From: Chroococcidiopsidaceae cyanobacterium CP_BM_ER_R8_30
GTDB lineage: Bacteria; Cyanobacteriota; Cyanobacteriia; Cyanobacteriales; Chroococcidiopsidaceae
Direction: 5' to 3'
DNA: 64,000 bases
Assembly: GCA_019244235.1 (NCBI GenBank)
Contig: JAFASY010000227.1
Coordinates: 1-64,000, forward strand
The translations under genes and the position numbers were made by a program. Positions 8,146 through 17,227 of this stretch are shown here, in pieces; within the stretch, counting starts at the first letter, position 1, and the number at the start of each line of letters is the position of its first letter. The notes beneath the pieces are model-generated. The model did not search any database, was not told the origin of the DNA, and saw only the letters and a program-made list of their open reading frames with translations.

Positions 8146-9567
8146 TCAATCAATTAAACGAAAATAATGTACAGCCACACCTAATTCTCTGCTATCACCA
8201 TTATGATAAACTTTTGCAGGACACCAAGTTTGGCTACTGATATTTATTTGACCACTCCAATTTTGGGATGGCACTCTGTATATACCTTTGCTAGAGTGCT
8301 TATCCAATCGAAAGCTATGAGTTGAATGACCATCGCCCAGTTTCACATCCAAATCAAGAGGTGCGTAATTACTCAAACAAAACTCGATCCACTTTACATT
8401 AACGTCCTTTTGGCAAGTTATAACTGAGTGAGCACCTGTAAAGCGCTGTTTTAAACTTGAATCTGCCTCTGGTGGTGCCCAAGTTTTACATTCATCGGGT
8501 GGCAGAGTAATTTCACTCAACTCATAGTACATATGACTTTTTCTAGCTATGATTACGTCAGCTAGAGGACTAGCATCAGAGCTATATCGCTTAGGTGTCC
8601 AACCAAGTAGCAATAGCGTTTTCATAAAGTAGGATGTGTTAAATCCCAGTTCAAGCCAGCCAAACTTGCGGATAGACCAAACTGACATTCCCTCCAATCG
8701 CACTCCCCACTGATATGGGAAATCTGCAACTGGTTCTGCTGCAAAAGCAACCAAACCTTGATCGTCAATTAAATCGTGTAGATTTTTTAGCAACTTTAAA
8801 TGATTTGAACAATGATGAAAGCACGAAAAGAATACTGCAGCATTATACTTAGTAGTGGAGCTAAACTCCAGCATATCTCCTTTAACGAAGTTGACTTTTT
8901 TCAATACCTTTTCTGTTCGGTATTTAATCAAATCAATAAAAGACTGTTCGCTGTCTACCGCAGTTACTTTATAATCCATCTGGGCAAAGTGTAAAGTTGT
9001 ATTTCCCCATCCAGGACCAAATTCTACAATATGAGAACCAGGAGCTAAATTCATGATTTTAATAACAAACCCTTCGGCAATCAGATGATCTCCTACAGTC
9101 GTTGGGCTTTTTGTACAGTAAGGATATGGGTTATTTTTCAATCTCTCAAAATCGAAATCCACATGTTCATTCTCAACCGCATACTGTTTTTTACCTGATA
9201 TATCCAAATATAACTTCATCTGAGTATCGTAATACTCTTGGGAGTATGGATCTGATGGAAGACTACTACTATCTACTGCATAGCAAAACTCAGATAGTGC
9301 TTGCCTAAGTTGATCGTCCGAGATTTTGGCTTGCTCATCGGCTGCAGCAATTTCTCTGTCTAACGCTTCCAAGGTACTAATATATCTCACTGGCTTATCC
9401 TTGTTGTCAAGAACAGAACCATCCAATTTTATTTCTTCAGACTTAGGTAAAATCTTTTCGTCAATCATCGTAACTAACTTACTTTTGTTATCAGCAGTAA
9501 ACTCTTTTATGATCTTTTTTAAAGATACAGGTAAAATCTTTTTGATGACGATTACGAAATTATCCAT
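8146..9567 (-). CDS. SAM-dependent methyltransferase with N- and C-terminal extensions
   Basis: The 473-residue product has a class I methyltransferase core at about residues 160-330: motif I HIVEFGPGWGNTTLHFA, motif II acidic residue in VTAVDSEQSF and a NAAVFFSCFHHC motif IV region. An N-terminal stretch of about 110 residues is helical and polar. The last 100 residues (KWIEFCLSNYAPLDLDVKLG onward) look like a separate beta-rich accessory domain. Methylation of a sugar or of a carrier-linked glycan is the likely role, given glycosyltransferases on both sides (gaps 17 and 59 bp). The C-terminal domain is not one I can name. Confidence 0.75.
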   Translation of the reverse strand: MDNFVIVIKKILPVSLKKIIKEFTADNKSKLVTMIDEKILPKSEEIKLDGSVLDNKDKPVRYISTLEALDREIAAADEQAKISDDQLRQALSEFCYAVDSSSLPSDPYSQEYYDTQMKLYLDISGKKQYAVENEHVDFDFERLKNNPYPYCTKSPTTVGDHLIAEGFVIKIMNLAPGSHIVEFGPGWGNTTLHFAQMDYKVTAVDSEQSFIDLIKYRTEKVLKKVNFVKGDMLEFSSTTKYNAAVFFSCFHHCSNHLKLLKNLHDLIDDQGLVAFAAEPVADFPYQWGVRLEGMSVWSIRKFGWLELGFNTSYFMKTLLLLGWTPKRYSSDASPLADVIIARKSHMYYELSEITLPPDECKTWAPPEADSSLKQRFTGAHSVITCQKDVNVKWIEFCLSNYAPLDLDVKLGDGHSTHSFRLDKHSSKGIYRVPSQNWSGQINISSQTWCPAKVYHNGDSRELGVAVHYFRLID

Positions 9568-9584
9568 GATTTATTTATGCTGAA

Positions 9585-10757
9585 TTAGCAACTCCTCAGT
9601 AAACTCAAGTATTCACTTTCTATCTTTGACCATACATAATTTGCTTTTACAAAAGCTTTGCCCTGCACCCCCAACTGCTTTCTAACTGGCTCATCCATCT
9701 TCTCTAAAGCCACCTGAAACTCATCTCTATTGGTGTACCACAGCCCGCCTTGTGCCCTGCGACATTGCCCTACTAGAACTTCACACTTGCCATTGACTAA
9801 TACAGGTTTACCTACTGTCCAAGCTTCTAACAGTACCATAGAAAGACTTTCATAGGGAGATGGCATCACTAGTAAGTCACAAGCAGCTAAAGCATCCCAC
9901 TTAGTCTGCTCATCTACAAAACCTAATGACACAATATCTGGATGCTGAGGAATTGGCATCATTGGCTTACCCAACAACACTAATTTCCTCGAACCAAAAT
10001 CCTGTTGCAAGCGCGACTCCATATAGTGGCGAAACAATTCTTCACATCCTTTAGATGGATCGATCCTGCCAATATATAGCAAAAATGGTTCATGGATGTT
10101 GTATCGCTGTCGAAAGCTTTCCGCACTATAGACGGCTGGTGGCTCTACCGCTATCCCTGCAACAGGTCCCTTTAAGTTAGCTTTAGGGAAGCGCAACTTA
10201 AGAAAATTCCTTTCTTCTAACGTATTAAATATAAAGCCGCGCGGCTTCGCAAACAGGGAATCCCACATGCTCATGTAAATTGGCCATTCATCGTGAGCTA
10301 AGGGAGCTAAAAATGCCTTGTCTTGAACAATCGGTAATGTCAAGTACGTAGTTGCGTACAGATAGGTAAAAAATATAAAAGCATCGTACTCATGCTTATG
10401 TTTCTTTACATATGTAATGAGTTCAGGAGAGTATGGACCTTGAGCGTACATCCATGCTTCTTGTTCCTCAATAGATGCTTCTCTTAAGCGAGAAAAGAGC
10501 TTATCAGATAAAATATTAAAGGTTTTTAAATTCCGCTGTTTTGCAACACGGAAGCGTCGAATTTTAACACCAGCAATCTCTACAATTCCAGGTGGATAAT
10601 AATTCTGCCAAGTTAAATAATCAAATGCACAGGTTGTTAATATCTCTGTACTCCAGTACTGAGACATTCGCTCTGAAACTTTGAGACAGTGAGCTTCTGC
10701 ACCACCATTAACCTCTAATCCACATCTTTGAACTACGAAAGCTACTCGTTGTTTCAT
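9585..10757 (-). CDS. GT4-family glycosyltransferase
   Basis: A 390-residue GT-B enzyme. The N-terminus AFVVQRCGLEVNGGAEAHCL is the acceptor-domain start seen in GT4 proteins that begin with a GGAE motif. The donor domain has FLLYIGRIDPSKGCEELF and the acidic EX7E motif in PYESLSMVLLEAWTVGKPVL. It starts at ATG 10757, 22 bp after the long methyltransferase-DUF4214 protein, and it resembles in layout the first half of the double transferase at 13142-15475. Sugar donor is unknown; UDP- or GDP-hexose is typical. Confidence 0.88.
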   Translation of the reverse strand: MKQRVAFVVQRCGLEVNGGAEAHCLKVSERMSQYWSTEILTTCAFDYLTWQNYYPPGIVEIAGVKIRRFRVAKQRNLKTFNILSDKLFSRLREASIEEQEAWMYAQGPYSPELITYVKKHKHEYDAFIFFTYLYATTYLTLPIVQDKAFLAPLAHDEWPIYMSMWDSLFAKPRGFIFNTLEERNFLKLRFPKANLKGPVAGIAVEPPAVYSAESFRQRYNIHEPFLLYIGRIDPSKGCEELFRHYMESRLQQDFGSRKLVLLGKPMMPIPQHPDIVSLGFVDEQTKWDALAACDLLVMPSPYESLSMVLLEAWTVGKPVLVNGKCEVLVGQCRRAQGGLWYTNRDEFQVALEKMDEPVRKQLGVQGKAFVKANYVWSKIESEYLSLLRSC

Positions 10758-10778
10758 ATGTGTAAAATTTGATTTAGT

Positions 10779-13103
10779 CTAAGTAATTCCTAAGTTATTA
10801 GAATTTGTGTAGTAATCTTTGAGAGCGGATGGCGGAGTGGAGACAATACGGTTTACGATAGCTCTGCTACGAGCTTTATCAGTGTTTTTAGAAAAAACGT
10901 AATACATCTTTCTACCTATCGCCGTTTTTTCCATATAGTCATCATATTTCTTATGCAATACTTTCTCTATCTCCACTTCACGACGAAATCCATGCTGTTC
11001 AAACTGCTGTACCCACCAGGATGAACTAGCCCAAATTAAATGTCCGTGAATTGGATATCCGTCTGGATCAACAGGAAGTTGAGTAAAAATCTTGCCCTGA
11101 AGGCTGTCCTGCTCCCACTGCTTAATATAAAGAGGAAAAACAGTACCAAAAATAGGATCAGTATCAAATACAGGAATGTTACAAAATAGATAGCTACCAT
11201 CGCTTAATACTTGCTCAATTTTAGCAATGTAGTTATTCAGTTTGTTAGGGTTTAAGTGTTCAAAAATATCTAAACCAAAAACAAAATCGTATTGTCCTGA
11301 TAACTGAATATTTAATATATCCCCCTTATGAATGTTGTTTTTAATCTCAGGAAAGGCTTTTGATATAGCCATCTGACTAATTTCAACTCCCTCACAGTTC
11401 ACATTTAATTCGTGAAGGCACTTTAGTATCGTACCATTCGCGCAGCCTATTTCTAAAGCTCGCTCTGGATTGAATGTCGATACGATTTCAGCCATGACTC
11501 TCTTATCAAGATTAATATTAAAACCCCATACCCCTGGTTTCTCATAGTAGCCATGTTCTACAATCATTGATTCCAACCAATCAAAGTCTTCGTCAGACTT
11601 TGCATGAAAGATTAAAACTTTATCTTCCTGTGAAAGATGCTCGACTAATTCATAACTTGGTGGTCTCAATTCTCTTAAGCTTTGAACTAAGTTATTTTCT
11701 CTTAAAACCTTATTGACAAACTCATCTGATTTAACGAGATCTATCAAAACAGAAGTTCTGCTGTGTCCAGATTCTAAAAGTCTTAGGTAATTGTTAAGAC
11801 CGCTTTCATCTATATCTCGACCGAGTATTTCTCGATAAGTCTCTTCTAAAAATTCTTTATTTGAAGGAAATGAGCTATTTTCTCTTAAAACTTTATTGGC
11901 AAACTCGTCTGATTTAACTAACTCTAGTAGAACCTCAGTTCTGCTATATCCAGCTTTTAAATGTCTTGTAAAGCTATTGAGACCCTCTCGATCTATATCC
12001 CGACCAAGTATTTCTCGATAAGCCTCCTCTAAAAACTTTTTGTCGGAATCAACTGTCAAGCCTATTCTATTCGCTGTTCTCTTAACTGAATTTACTGATG
12101 TGTTATCTATCTTATCTAAAGTTTCCTTCTTGCTTTTGTCACCTAAATTGATTAAAGGTTGACTCTTTAGAAAATTATCAGAATGGTATGATTCCAGTTG
12201 ATCGCCAGGATAACTTCTATATAAGAAATCAGGTCTTTTCTCACGGGCTCTTCTAGTGTTTAATGCTTTAACAAAAATATATTGTCCTAAATCCAGTTCT
12301 CGCTTTTTTAAAAAGGGCTCTAACTGGACGGCTGAATAATGCTTGCTAGAGTCATTATGATACACATCGGCAGTAAAAATCGTACCAGTTGAAAAGCCAA
12401 TATAATTAAGTAGTAAATCTAATTCATGTTTGTTATACTCCCGATTATGTCTGCCATACGGACCATAGCCGGAGTAAGGATCATAAATGTTAATACCTCC
12501 AATCATCTTAGTGACGTTCTCTAGTCTGTTAACATTTGGTGTAGTAAGAACTAGTACTCCATTTGGCTTTAATACTCTTTTTATCTCTTTCAAGACAGAA
12601 ACGGGATCTATAATCAGATGCTCTATAATTTCGCAAAACAGAACAATGTCAAATTCTGCATCATTAAAAGGGAACTGCTCTCCTTCTATGTTGAAGTGAT
12701 GAGATTCAAGCTTAGCTAATAAAGGCTCTCCAGATTTAAAATCTTTGTATGTAACCTCTTGCGTAAGTCGCTCTTCAAAGTGAGGACTAAAATAATTAGC
12801 TAAAGTTAGCTCCAGTTGGGTAAACTGCCGCAACAGCATAGTGGTGAAGTATGGATTTGAACCTAGTTCGAGACACTTTCCTGTTAAATCTCGTACTAGT
12901 CCATATGTGTAGACAAATCTCCTAAAGTCCTGTTCGCAATAATTAGCCATCTCCTGGGGAGGAGCATCTGCAATTAGGACGGATTTTAAAAAAGCTCTTA
13001 GCTCACTTTCAGAAACGCCCTTTGGTAAAGGTAATTCTGGAGTGAGAGGAAACAAAGCATTGGGTTGTGGCTCTAAAGCGTTCTTGACTTTCCGATTCAT
13101 CAT
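10779..13103 (-). CDS. methyltransferase - DUF4214 x2 - methyltransferase fusion
   Basis: A 774-residue protein with four modules. Residues about 60-240 are a methyltransferase-type domain (KCLELGSNPYFTTMLL; FDIVLFCEIIEHL; LKPNGVLVLTTPN). Residues about 353-405 and 414-466 are two near-identical helical repeats, FLEEAYREILGRDIDREGLN and FLEETYREILGRDIDESGLN, each closing with LVKSDEFxNKVLREN, the DUF4214 pattern. Residues about 530-720 are a second methyltransferase domain (ERALEIGCANGTILKCL; DFVFGLDIFEHL). DUF4214 occurs in glycan-related and surface proteins. The protein probably methylates the growing glycan at one or two positions while the repeats mediate docking. The first domain's motif I lacks the usual GxGxG and may have changed activity. 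Confidence 0.8.
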   Translation of the reverse strand: MMNRKVKNALEPQPNALFPLTPELPLPKGVSESELRAFLKSVLIADAPPQEMANYCEQDFRRFVYTYGLVRDLTGKCLELGSNPYFTTMLLRQFTQLELTLANYFSPHFEERLTQEVTYKDFKSGEPLLAKLESHHFNIEGEQFPFNDAEFDIVLFCEIIEHLIIDPVSVLKEIKRVLKPNGVLVLTTPNVNRLENVTKMIGGINIYDPYSGYGPYGRHNREYNKHELDLLLNYIGFSTGTIFTADVYHNDSSKHYSAVQLEPFLKKRELDLGQYIFVKALNTRRAREKRPDFLYRSYPGDQLESYHSDNFLKSQPLINLGDKSKKETLDKIDNTSVNSVKRTANRIGLTVDSDKKFLEEAYREILGRDIDREGLNSFTRHLKAGYSRTEVLLELVKSDEFANKVLRENSSFPSNKEFLEETYREILGRDIDESGLNNYLRLLESGHSRTSVLIDLVKSDEFVNKVLRENNLVQSLRELRPPSYELVEHLSQEDKVLIFHAKSDEDFDWLESMIVEHGYYEKPGVWGFNINLDKRVMAEIVSTFNPERALEIGCANGTILKCLHELNVNCEGVEISQMAISKAFPEIKNNIHKGDILNIQLSGQYDFVFGLDIFEHLNPNKLNNYIAKIEQVLSDGSYLFCNIPVFDTDPIFGTVFPLYIKQWEQDSLQGKIFTQLPVDPDGYPIHGHLIWASSSWWVQQFEQHGFRREVEIEKVLHKKYDDYMEKTAIGRKMYYVFSKNTDKARSRAIVNRIVSTPPSALKDYYTNSNNLGIT
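11690..12050 (-). repeat. about 180-bp intragenic tandem duplication (two DUF4214 modules)
   Basis: Two copies of an approximately 180-bp unit lie side by side inside the methyltransferase fusion gene. For example, CAAACTCRTCTGATTTAAC recurs near 11717 and 11900, and TATTTCTCGATAAG recurs near 11825 and 12008. The high DNA identity indicates a fairly recent duplication of one module. Confidence 0.7.
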
Positions 13104-13141
13104 TTTACCTGTTAGAAATTTACAATCTACATTGATGTAAG

Positions 13142-15475
13142 CTATGACTCCATCTTGGAAATCACTCGTCTTAATTGCTTCATCACCACTGTAGGTAAGA
13201 AACTCTCTCGCCTTTTTCGCTCTCGCTCTATAACTTTCAAACGTAAATCTTTATCCTTTACCAGCAGTTTGGCAAGAGCTGCTACTTTAAGAAGATCGTC
13301 TTTACTGGTAAACATTATTCCAGCGTCGGCTAAAGTTTCTGGTACAGCGCTACTCTTATAGGCAAGCACAGGAATATCGAACCACATTGATTCGACCAAT
13401 GGTACACAAAAACCTTCATGTTCGCTCATTGACCAGAACAAGTGAGCAGTTCGATAAAAAGCTAGTAACTGTGAATCGTTAACTTGTCCTGTAACCAGAA
13501 CATGCCCAGTTAAGCCTAGTTTTCGAGTTGTATTGACAATACTAGACCAGTAGGGGTCGTTGGTTTCATGACTACCCGCAATAATTAGACGGGCGTTGCT
13601 ATCCATCGTCAGGTAATGAGCAAAAGCCTCCACAAGGTGATCTTGTCGCTTGTTGGGAGATATACGACCAACAAAAAGGAGGTTAGATTTACCATCTTGT
13701 AATTGCTTTATCCATGAAGCATCTGCAGCAATGTCCCACTTTCTCGGATCTATAGTGATAGGTAATACCTCTGGTTGATAGAATCCAGATGCAGCAAGTT
13801 CGGCAGCGTTATAAGCTGAATCGCCGACTGATATTGAGAAGGGCGTAGCTAGCAGATTCAGTTCAGAGCGACCTTTTTCGAGAATTTTGGCAAACTCGGG
13901 TCGGTAAGGCTGAAAAAACTCTGCTGGTGTGATGTTATGGTAGATGAGGCATTTAGGACCTGAATGTTTAATTGCGTGTTCTGTCAGTTCAGAGCCAATC
14001 GAGTGGTGATAGAATAACCCCGCTTGACGATCGATAATATTTGGCTGAAAGACTTTTGCCTCTTGAGTTAAGCGTTCATCTATATATCTCACAAAAATCT
14101 CTGATTTGTAACCCCAACTACGTAAGTAATTTCTGATTGTCAGTGCATGATTAGAAATAGCATCACCGTAAGAAAGATTAGGTAATAGTTGATGTATTTC
14201 TTTGAGTTTTGTTTCTGATTGTGGTTCAGGAAAAATTCTGACTTCTTCTACCGATAGTTCCAGTGCTGCTTCGTAGCGTTCAATGACCCTATCCCAGATT
14301 GCATTTGCTTCAGCATATCCTTGACCGTTAAAGCCATACTGTGCTAATTTAACTTCTTCAATACCATCTATTGTGGAGAAGAGCTCTTGCCACTCAGCTT
14401 TTGTTCCTGCTACCCACCCTCCTTGTGCCTGTTCAACAGCAATGGCAGTAGCTAAGCAATCCTTATGGGCAGCAACAGGTTTTCCATACAACCAAGCCTC
14501 CATCATGACACGAGAATAACTTTCATTACGACTTGGTTGAAAGAGGGCTAAGCAATGAGCTAACAATGCTTCTTTCTCGTTTTCTTCTACTAAACCCAAA
14601 TCGAATACACCTGGTATAGCACCATTAAAAGATAGGCTTCCAGGACCAGCTAGAACAAGCTTTAGATCTGTATCTGGATGCTTATACTTAAAATCTGCAT
14701 ATACATCTACTAATAAATTTGTATTCTTTCCAGGATCGCGACGACCTAGGCAAAGGATAAATCGCTCTTGCTTAACTCTGAAATCTCGTATTTTTTCTAT
14801 TTGATTAATTGCTTCATTGCCACATCGACTGATTTCCACACCAGCACCAACTACTGTGCTTTTTGGAATAATTCCTGGTCCATATAGCTGTTTAGCCAAC
14901 TGAGCTTCGCCATCGCTAATGAATAATAAACCTTTAGCTGTGTGAAAAATATTGGCTACTCTAGGTAAATACGCATATACTTCATTATGTAGACAAGGTA
15001 GTAAAAAAGCTTTGCTGGCAACAAGCGGTAAACCATTTAGAATTGGACCATAAAGATAAGGGATAAAAATAAACGCATGATATTTTTCTTGCTGATTTTC
15101 CAGATAGCTAAGCAAATCAGCAGAATTAATATTTTCGGAGCTGAATATAGCCTCGTCTTCTAATGAAATAGGATTTACTCCAACTTTTAATGTAGAAGCA
15201 GGCAAGCTCAGCATCAAACCATTAATACGATCAAAATTGTGTTGCTTTCGTTCATCCACCGGGAAGCGCACAATTTTGAGATTTTGCTCTTGCACCGTTC
15301 CGGCTGGCAAATGGTTGAGAGCCCAATCTTCATGAAATGAGCGACAACATGTTGTTAATACCTCAACGGGATATCCTCGATTCGCTAGACGTGTTGCGAC
15401 TTGCCATGCGTGTTGTTCTGCTCCTCCCTTTAAATCCTTACCATACCAAGGGGTAACAATAGCTATTGGTTTCAT
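13142..15475 (-). CDS. double glycosyltransferase (two GT4 units in one chain)
   Basis: A 777-residue fusion of two GT-B transferases. Unit 1 (residues 1-400) starts AIVTPWYGKDLKGGAEQHAW and has FILCLGRRDPGKNTNLLVDV and ESYSRVMMEAWLYGKPV. Unit 2 (about 420-775) has a GDAISNHALTIRNYL start, NLLFVGRISPNKRQDHLVEA and the EX7E motif EHEGFCVPLVESMWFDIPVL. Two active sites suggest it adds two successive sugars. Its ATG overlaps the stop of the upstream methyltransferase gene in an ATGA, a sign of translational coupling. Similar double transferases are known in bacterial O-antigen and EPS loci. Confidence 0.87.
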   Translation of the reverse strand: MKPIAIVTPWYGKDLKGGAEQHAWQVATRLANRGYPVEVLTTCCRSFHEDWALNHLPAGTVQEQNLKIVRFPVDERKQHNFDRINGLMLSLPASTLKVGVNPISLEDEAIFSSENINSADLLSYLENQQEKYHAFIFIPYLYGPILNGLPLVASKAFLLPCLHNEVYAYLPRVANIFHTAKGLLFISDGEAQLAKQLYGPGIIPKSTVVGAGVEISRCGNEAINQIEKIRDFRVKQERFILCLGRRDPGKNTNLLVDVYADFKYKHPDTDLKLVLAGPGSLSFNGAIPGVFDLGLVEENEKEALLAHCLALFQPSRNESYSRVMMEAWLYGKPVAAHKDCLATAIAVEQAQGGWVAGTKAEWQELFSTIDGIEEVKLAQYGFNGQGYAEANAIWDRVIERYEAALELSVEEVRIFPEPQSETKLKEIHQLLPNLSYGDAISNHALTIRNYLRSWGYKSEIFVRYIDERLTQEAKVFQPNIIDRQAGLFYHHSIGSELTEHAIKHSGPKCLIYHNITPAEFFQPYRPEFAKILEKGRSELNLLATPFSISVGDSAYNAAELAASGFYQPEVLPITIDPRKWDIAADASWIKQLQDGKSNLLFVGRISPNKRQDHLVEAFAHYLTMDSNARLIIAGSHETNDPYWSSIVNTTRKLGLTGHVLVTGQVNDSQLLAFYRTAHLFWSMSEHEGFCVPLVESMWFDIPVLAYKSSAVPETLADAGIMFTSKDDLLKVAALAKLLVKDKDLRLKVIERERKRRESFLPTVVMKQLRRVISKMES

Positions 15476-17040
15476 AGTTTATGTCCAACTACTGCATAAT
15501 CACGCGCACCGAAAAACCAATTATGAAGGACTTGCGAGCCCATGTCTTCTTGAGTAAAAGGACTCGCCTCCGCTGGATGTAAGTAAAGTATTTCCACATT
15601 TGATAATCCTATATATCTTAAAAGGAATTGAATCGTCTCCGGAAAAATTGGATGACGGTGTGTTGGATCTGAATAAAAGTTACAAGCACCTACTACTAAA
15701 TTTTTTGGATTTGGTGTCTCAAAAATGCTCAATCCGCCTGGTTTAAGTACTCTTACTGTCTCACCTAAAAGTTTTATTAGTACTGTAAAAGATAAATGTT
15801 CAACAATATGAAAACCAGTTATTACACCTAGACTAGCATCAGGTAGGGTTTGAAGATAAGAAATCGCGTCTCCCTCAATGACTTCGAGTTTTCTTGCTTG
15901 GCATTGTTCTACCATACTCCTATTTATGTCTAGACCACGAGCTGTATATCCAGATTCATGCAGCAACTCTAGCCACTCTCCACGTCCACATCCTAGATCT
16001 AGGATGGGTAAGTCTTGTGTATTCACTTTTACTTTTTCAATCAAAGGCAAGTATGCTGTCAACCTATCTATAATTTCTGCACGGCTGCCACGAAATTGCT
16101 CTTCAAAAGCCGCGTAAAAAGCATCTAGCAAATGCGATTCTTCATTCACAAGTGTCTGAAGCTGTTCCTGGTCAAAAGGTTCTGGTAGACGTTGACGGGC
16201 TTCCTCAAGAAAAAGGGTAATAAGTCGTTTCTGCTGTGCTAAGTCATTCTTGAGATAGCTATCATCTCTTAGATGAAGCTCATCCATAGTTTTCATCCGC
16301 TCGTCGGTAGCCGTTAGATGGTGGTCTATTGTTGCAACTCGCTCGTCGGTAGCTATTAGATGGTGATCTATCGCTACTGCCCGCTCGTCGGTAGCCGTTA
16401 GATGGTGATCTATTGTTGCAACTCGCTGGTCAGTAGCTGTTAAATGGTGGTCTATTGTTACTATGCGCTCGTTAGTAGCCGTTAGATGGTCGTCTAGCAC
16501 TACAACTCGCTCATCGATAGCCGTTAGATGGTCGTCTAACACTGCAACTCTCTCATCGGTGGTCACTAGACGATCGTTCATGTCTGTCACCTGCACCAGT
16601 GTGGCAGCCAGGTGTTCGCCCATCAAGCTAACCTGAGTTTGAAGAGCAGCTACTTGCTCAATTAACCTACGGTTTAGAGTTAGAGAGTCCTTTGCTGCTT
16701 GGATTAAAGGTAAATTAACGACTCGTTGCTTTTTAAATAGGAACCCATACAGCTTTAAGCCAAATCTCTGTAGCGGCTTACTGATACTGAATGGAAAACG
16801 ATTAAACTTTTCTGGAAATTTTGTGGGTAGCTGAGCATTCATCTCAGCATCATTCAGCAAATATTCTATATTTTTAAAATCTACTTCATTTATAGTACTT
16901 ACACTTGTAGTACCTATGTTAAAGTTGAAATTACTGTTGATATTTTTGGGTGTGAAGTTTTTTTGACGTTTAGCAACTTCTTCTAAGACACTCTGCATTA
17001 ATTTATCAACGTCAATTTCAGGATTGTTTGCCTCAATCAT
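15472..17040 (-). CDS. methyltransferase with tandem-repeat coiled coil (possible chain-end modifier and ruler)
   Basis: A 522-residue protein. Residues 1-25 (PEIDVDKLMQSVLEEVAKRQ) are an N-terminal helix often seen in polysaccharide methyltransferases. Residues about 105-280 are a long coiled coil; within it about 150-247 are six to seven copies of a 14-residue unit such as TDERVATIDHHLTA, two heptads with hydrophobics at a/d. Residues about 345-490 are a class I methyltransferase: LPILDLGCGRGEWLELL, LGVITGFHIVEHL, LKPGGLSIFETPNP. In E. coli O9a, WbdD combines a methyltransferase with a coiled coil that measures chain length; here the order is reversed and no kinase is seen. The neighbouring ABC exporter makes a chain-terminating role plausible but unproven. 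Confidence 0.8.
   Translation of the reverse strand: MIEANNPEIDVDKLMQSVLEEVAKRQKNFTPKNINSNFNFNIGTTSVSTINEVDFKNIEYLLNDAEMNAQLPTKFPEKFNRFPFSISKPLQRFGLKLYGFLFKKQRVVNLPLIQAAKDSLTLNRRLIEQVAALQTQVSLMGEHLAATLVQVTDMNDRLVTTDERVAVLDDHLTAIDERVVVLDDHLTATNERIVTIDHHLTATDQRVATIDHHLTATDERAVAIDHHLIATDERVATIDHHLTATDERMKTMDELHLRDDSYLKNDLAQQKRLITLFLEEARQRLPEPFDQEQLQTLVNEESHLLDAFYAAFEEQFRGSRAEIIDRLTAYLPLIEKVKVNTQDLPILDLGCGRGEWLELLHESGYTARGLDINRSMVEQCQARKLEVIEGDAISYLQTLPDASLGVITGFHIVEHLSFTVLIKLLGETVRVLKPGGLSIFETPNPKNLVVGACNFYSDPTHRHPIFPETIQFLLRYIGLSNVEILYLHPAEASPFTQEDMGSQVLHNWFFGARDYAVVGHKL
16298..16591 (-). repeat. 42-bp tandem repeat encoding heptad coiled coil, about seven units
   Basis: The word CGCTCGTCGGTAG or a close variant starts at 16298, 16340, 16382, 16424, 16466, 16508 and 16550, exactly every 42 bases. 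Each unit encodes 14 residues, two heptads, so changes in copy number keep both reading frame and coiled-coil phase. Confidence 0.9.
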
Positions 17041-17227
17041 ACTATCTCCTGTTAGTTAGAAAATGCCCAGATTCCTACTTAGATATGGAAGTAAAACACA
17101 TTACTAGAAAACTTAGGGGCACCTTTTTTGCTCAGTAACCAAGCTTCTTGAAAAAGAAGATAAAGTTACAGCTCTACGTCATATAGGCTAGGGTATACAA
17201 TACCTTTCATAACAATTAACGCTACAA

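Noticed and set aside
16298-16591. Regular 42-bp repeat considered as a CRISPR array
   Set aside because: Units abut without spacers, keep the reading frame and encode heptads of a coiled coil; no cas genes nearby.
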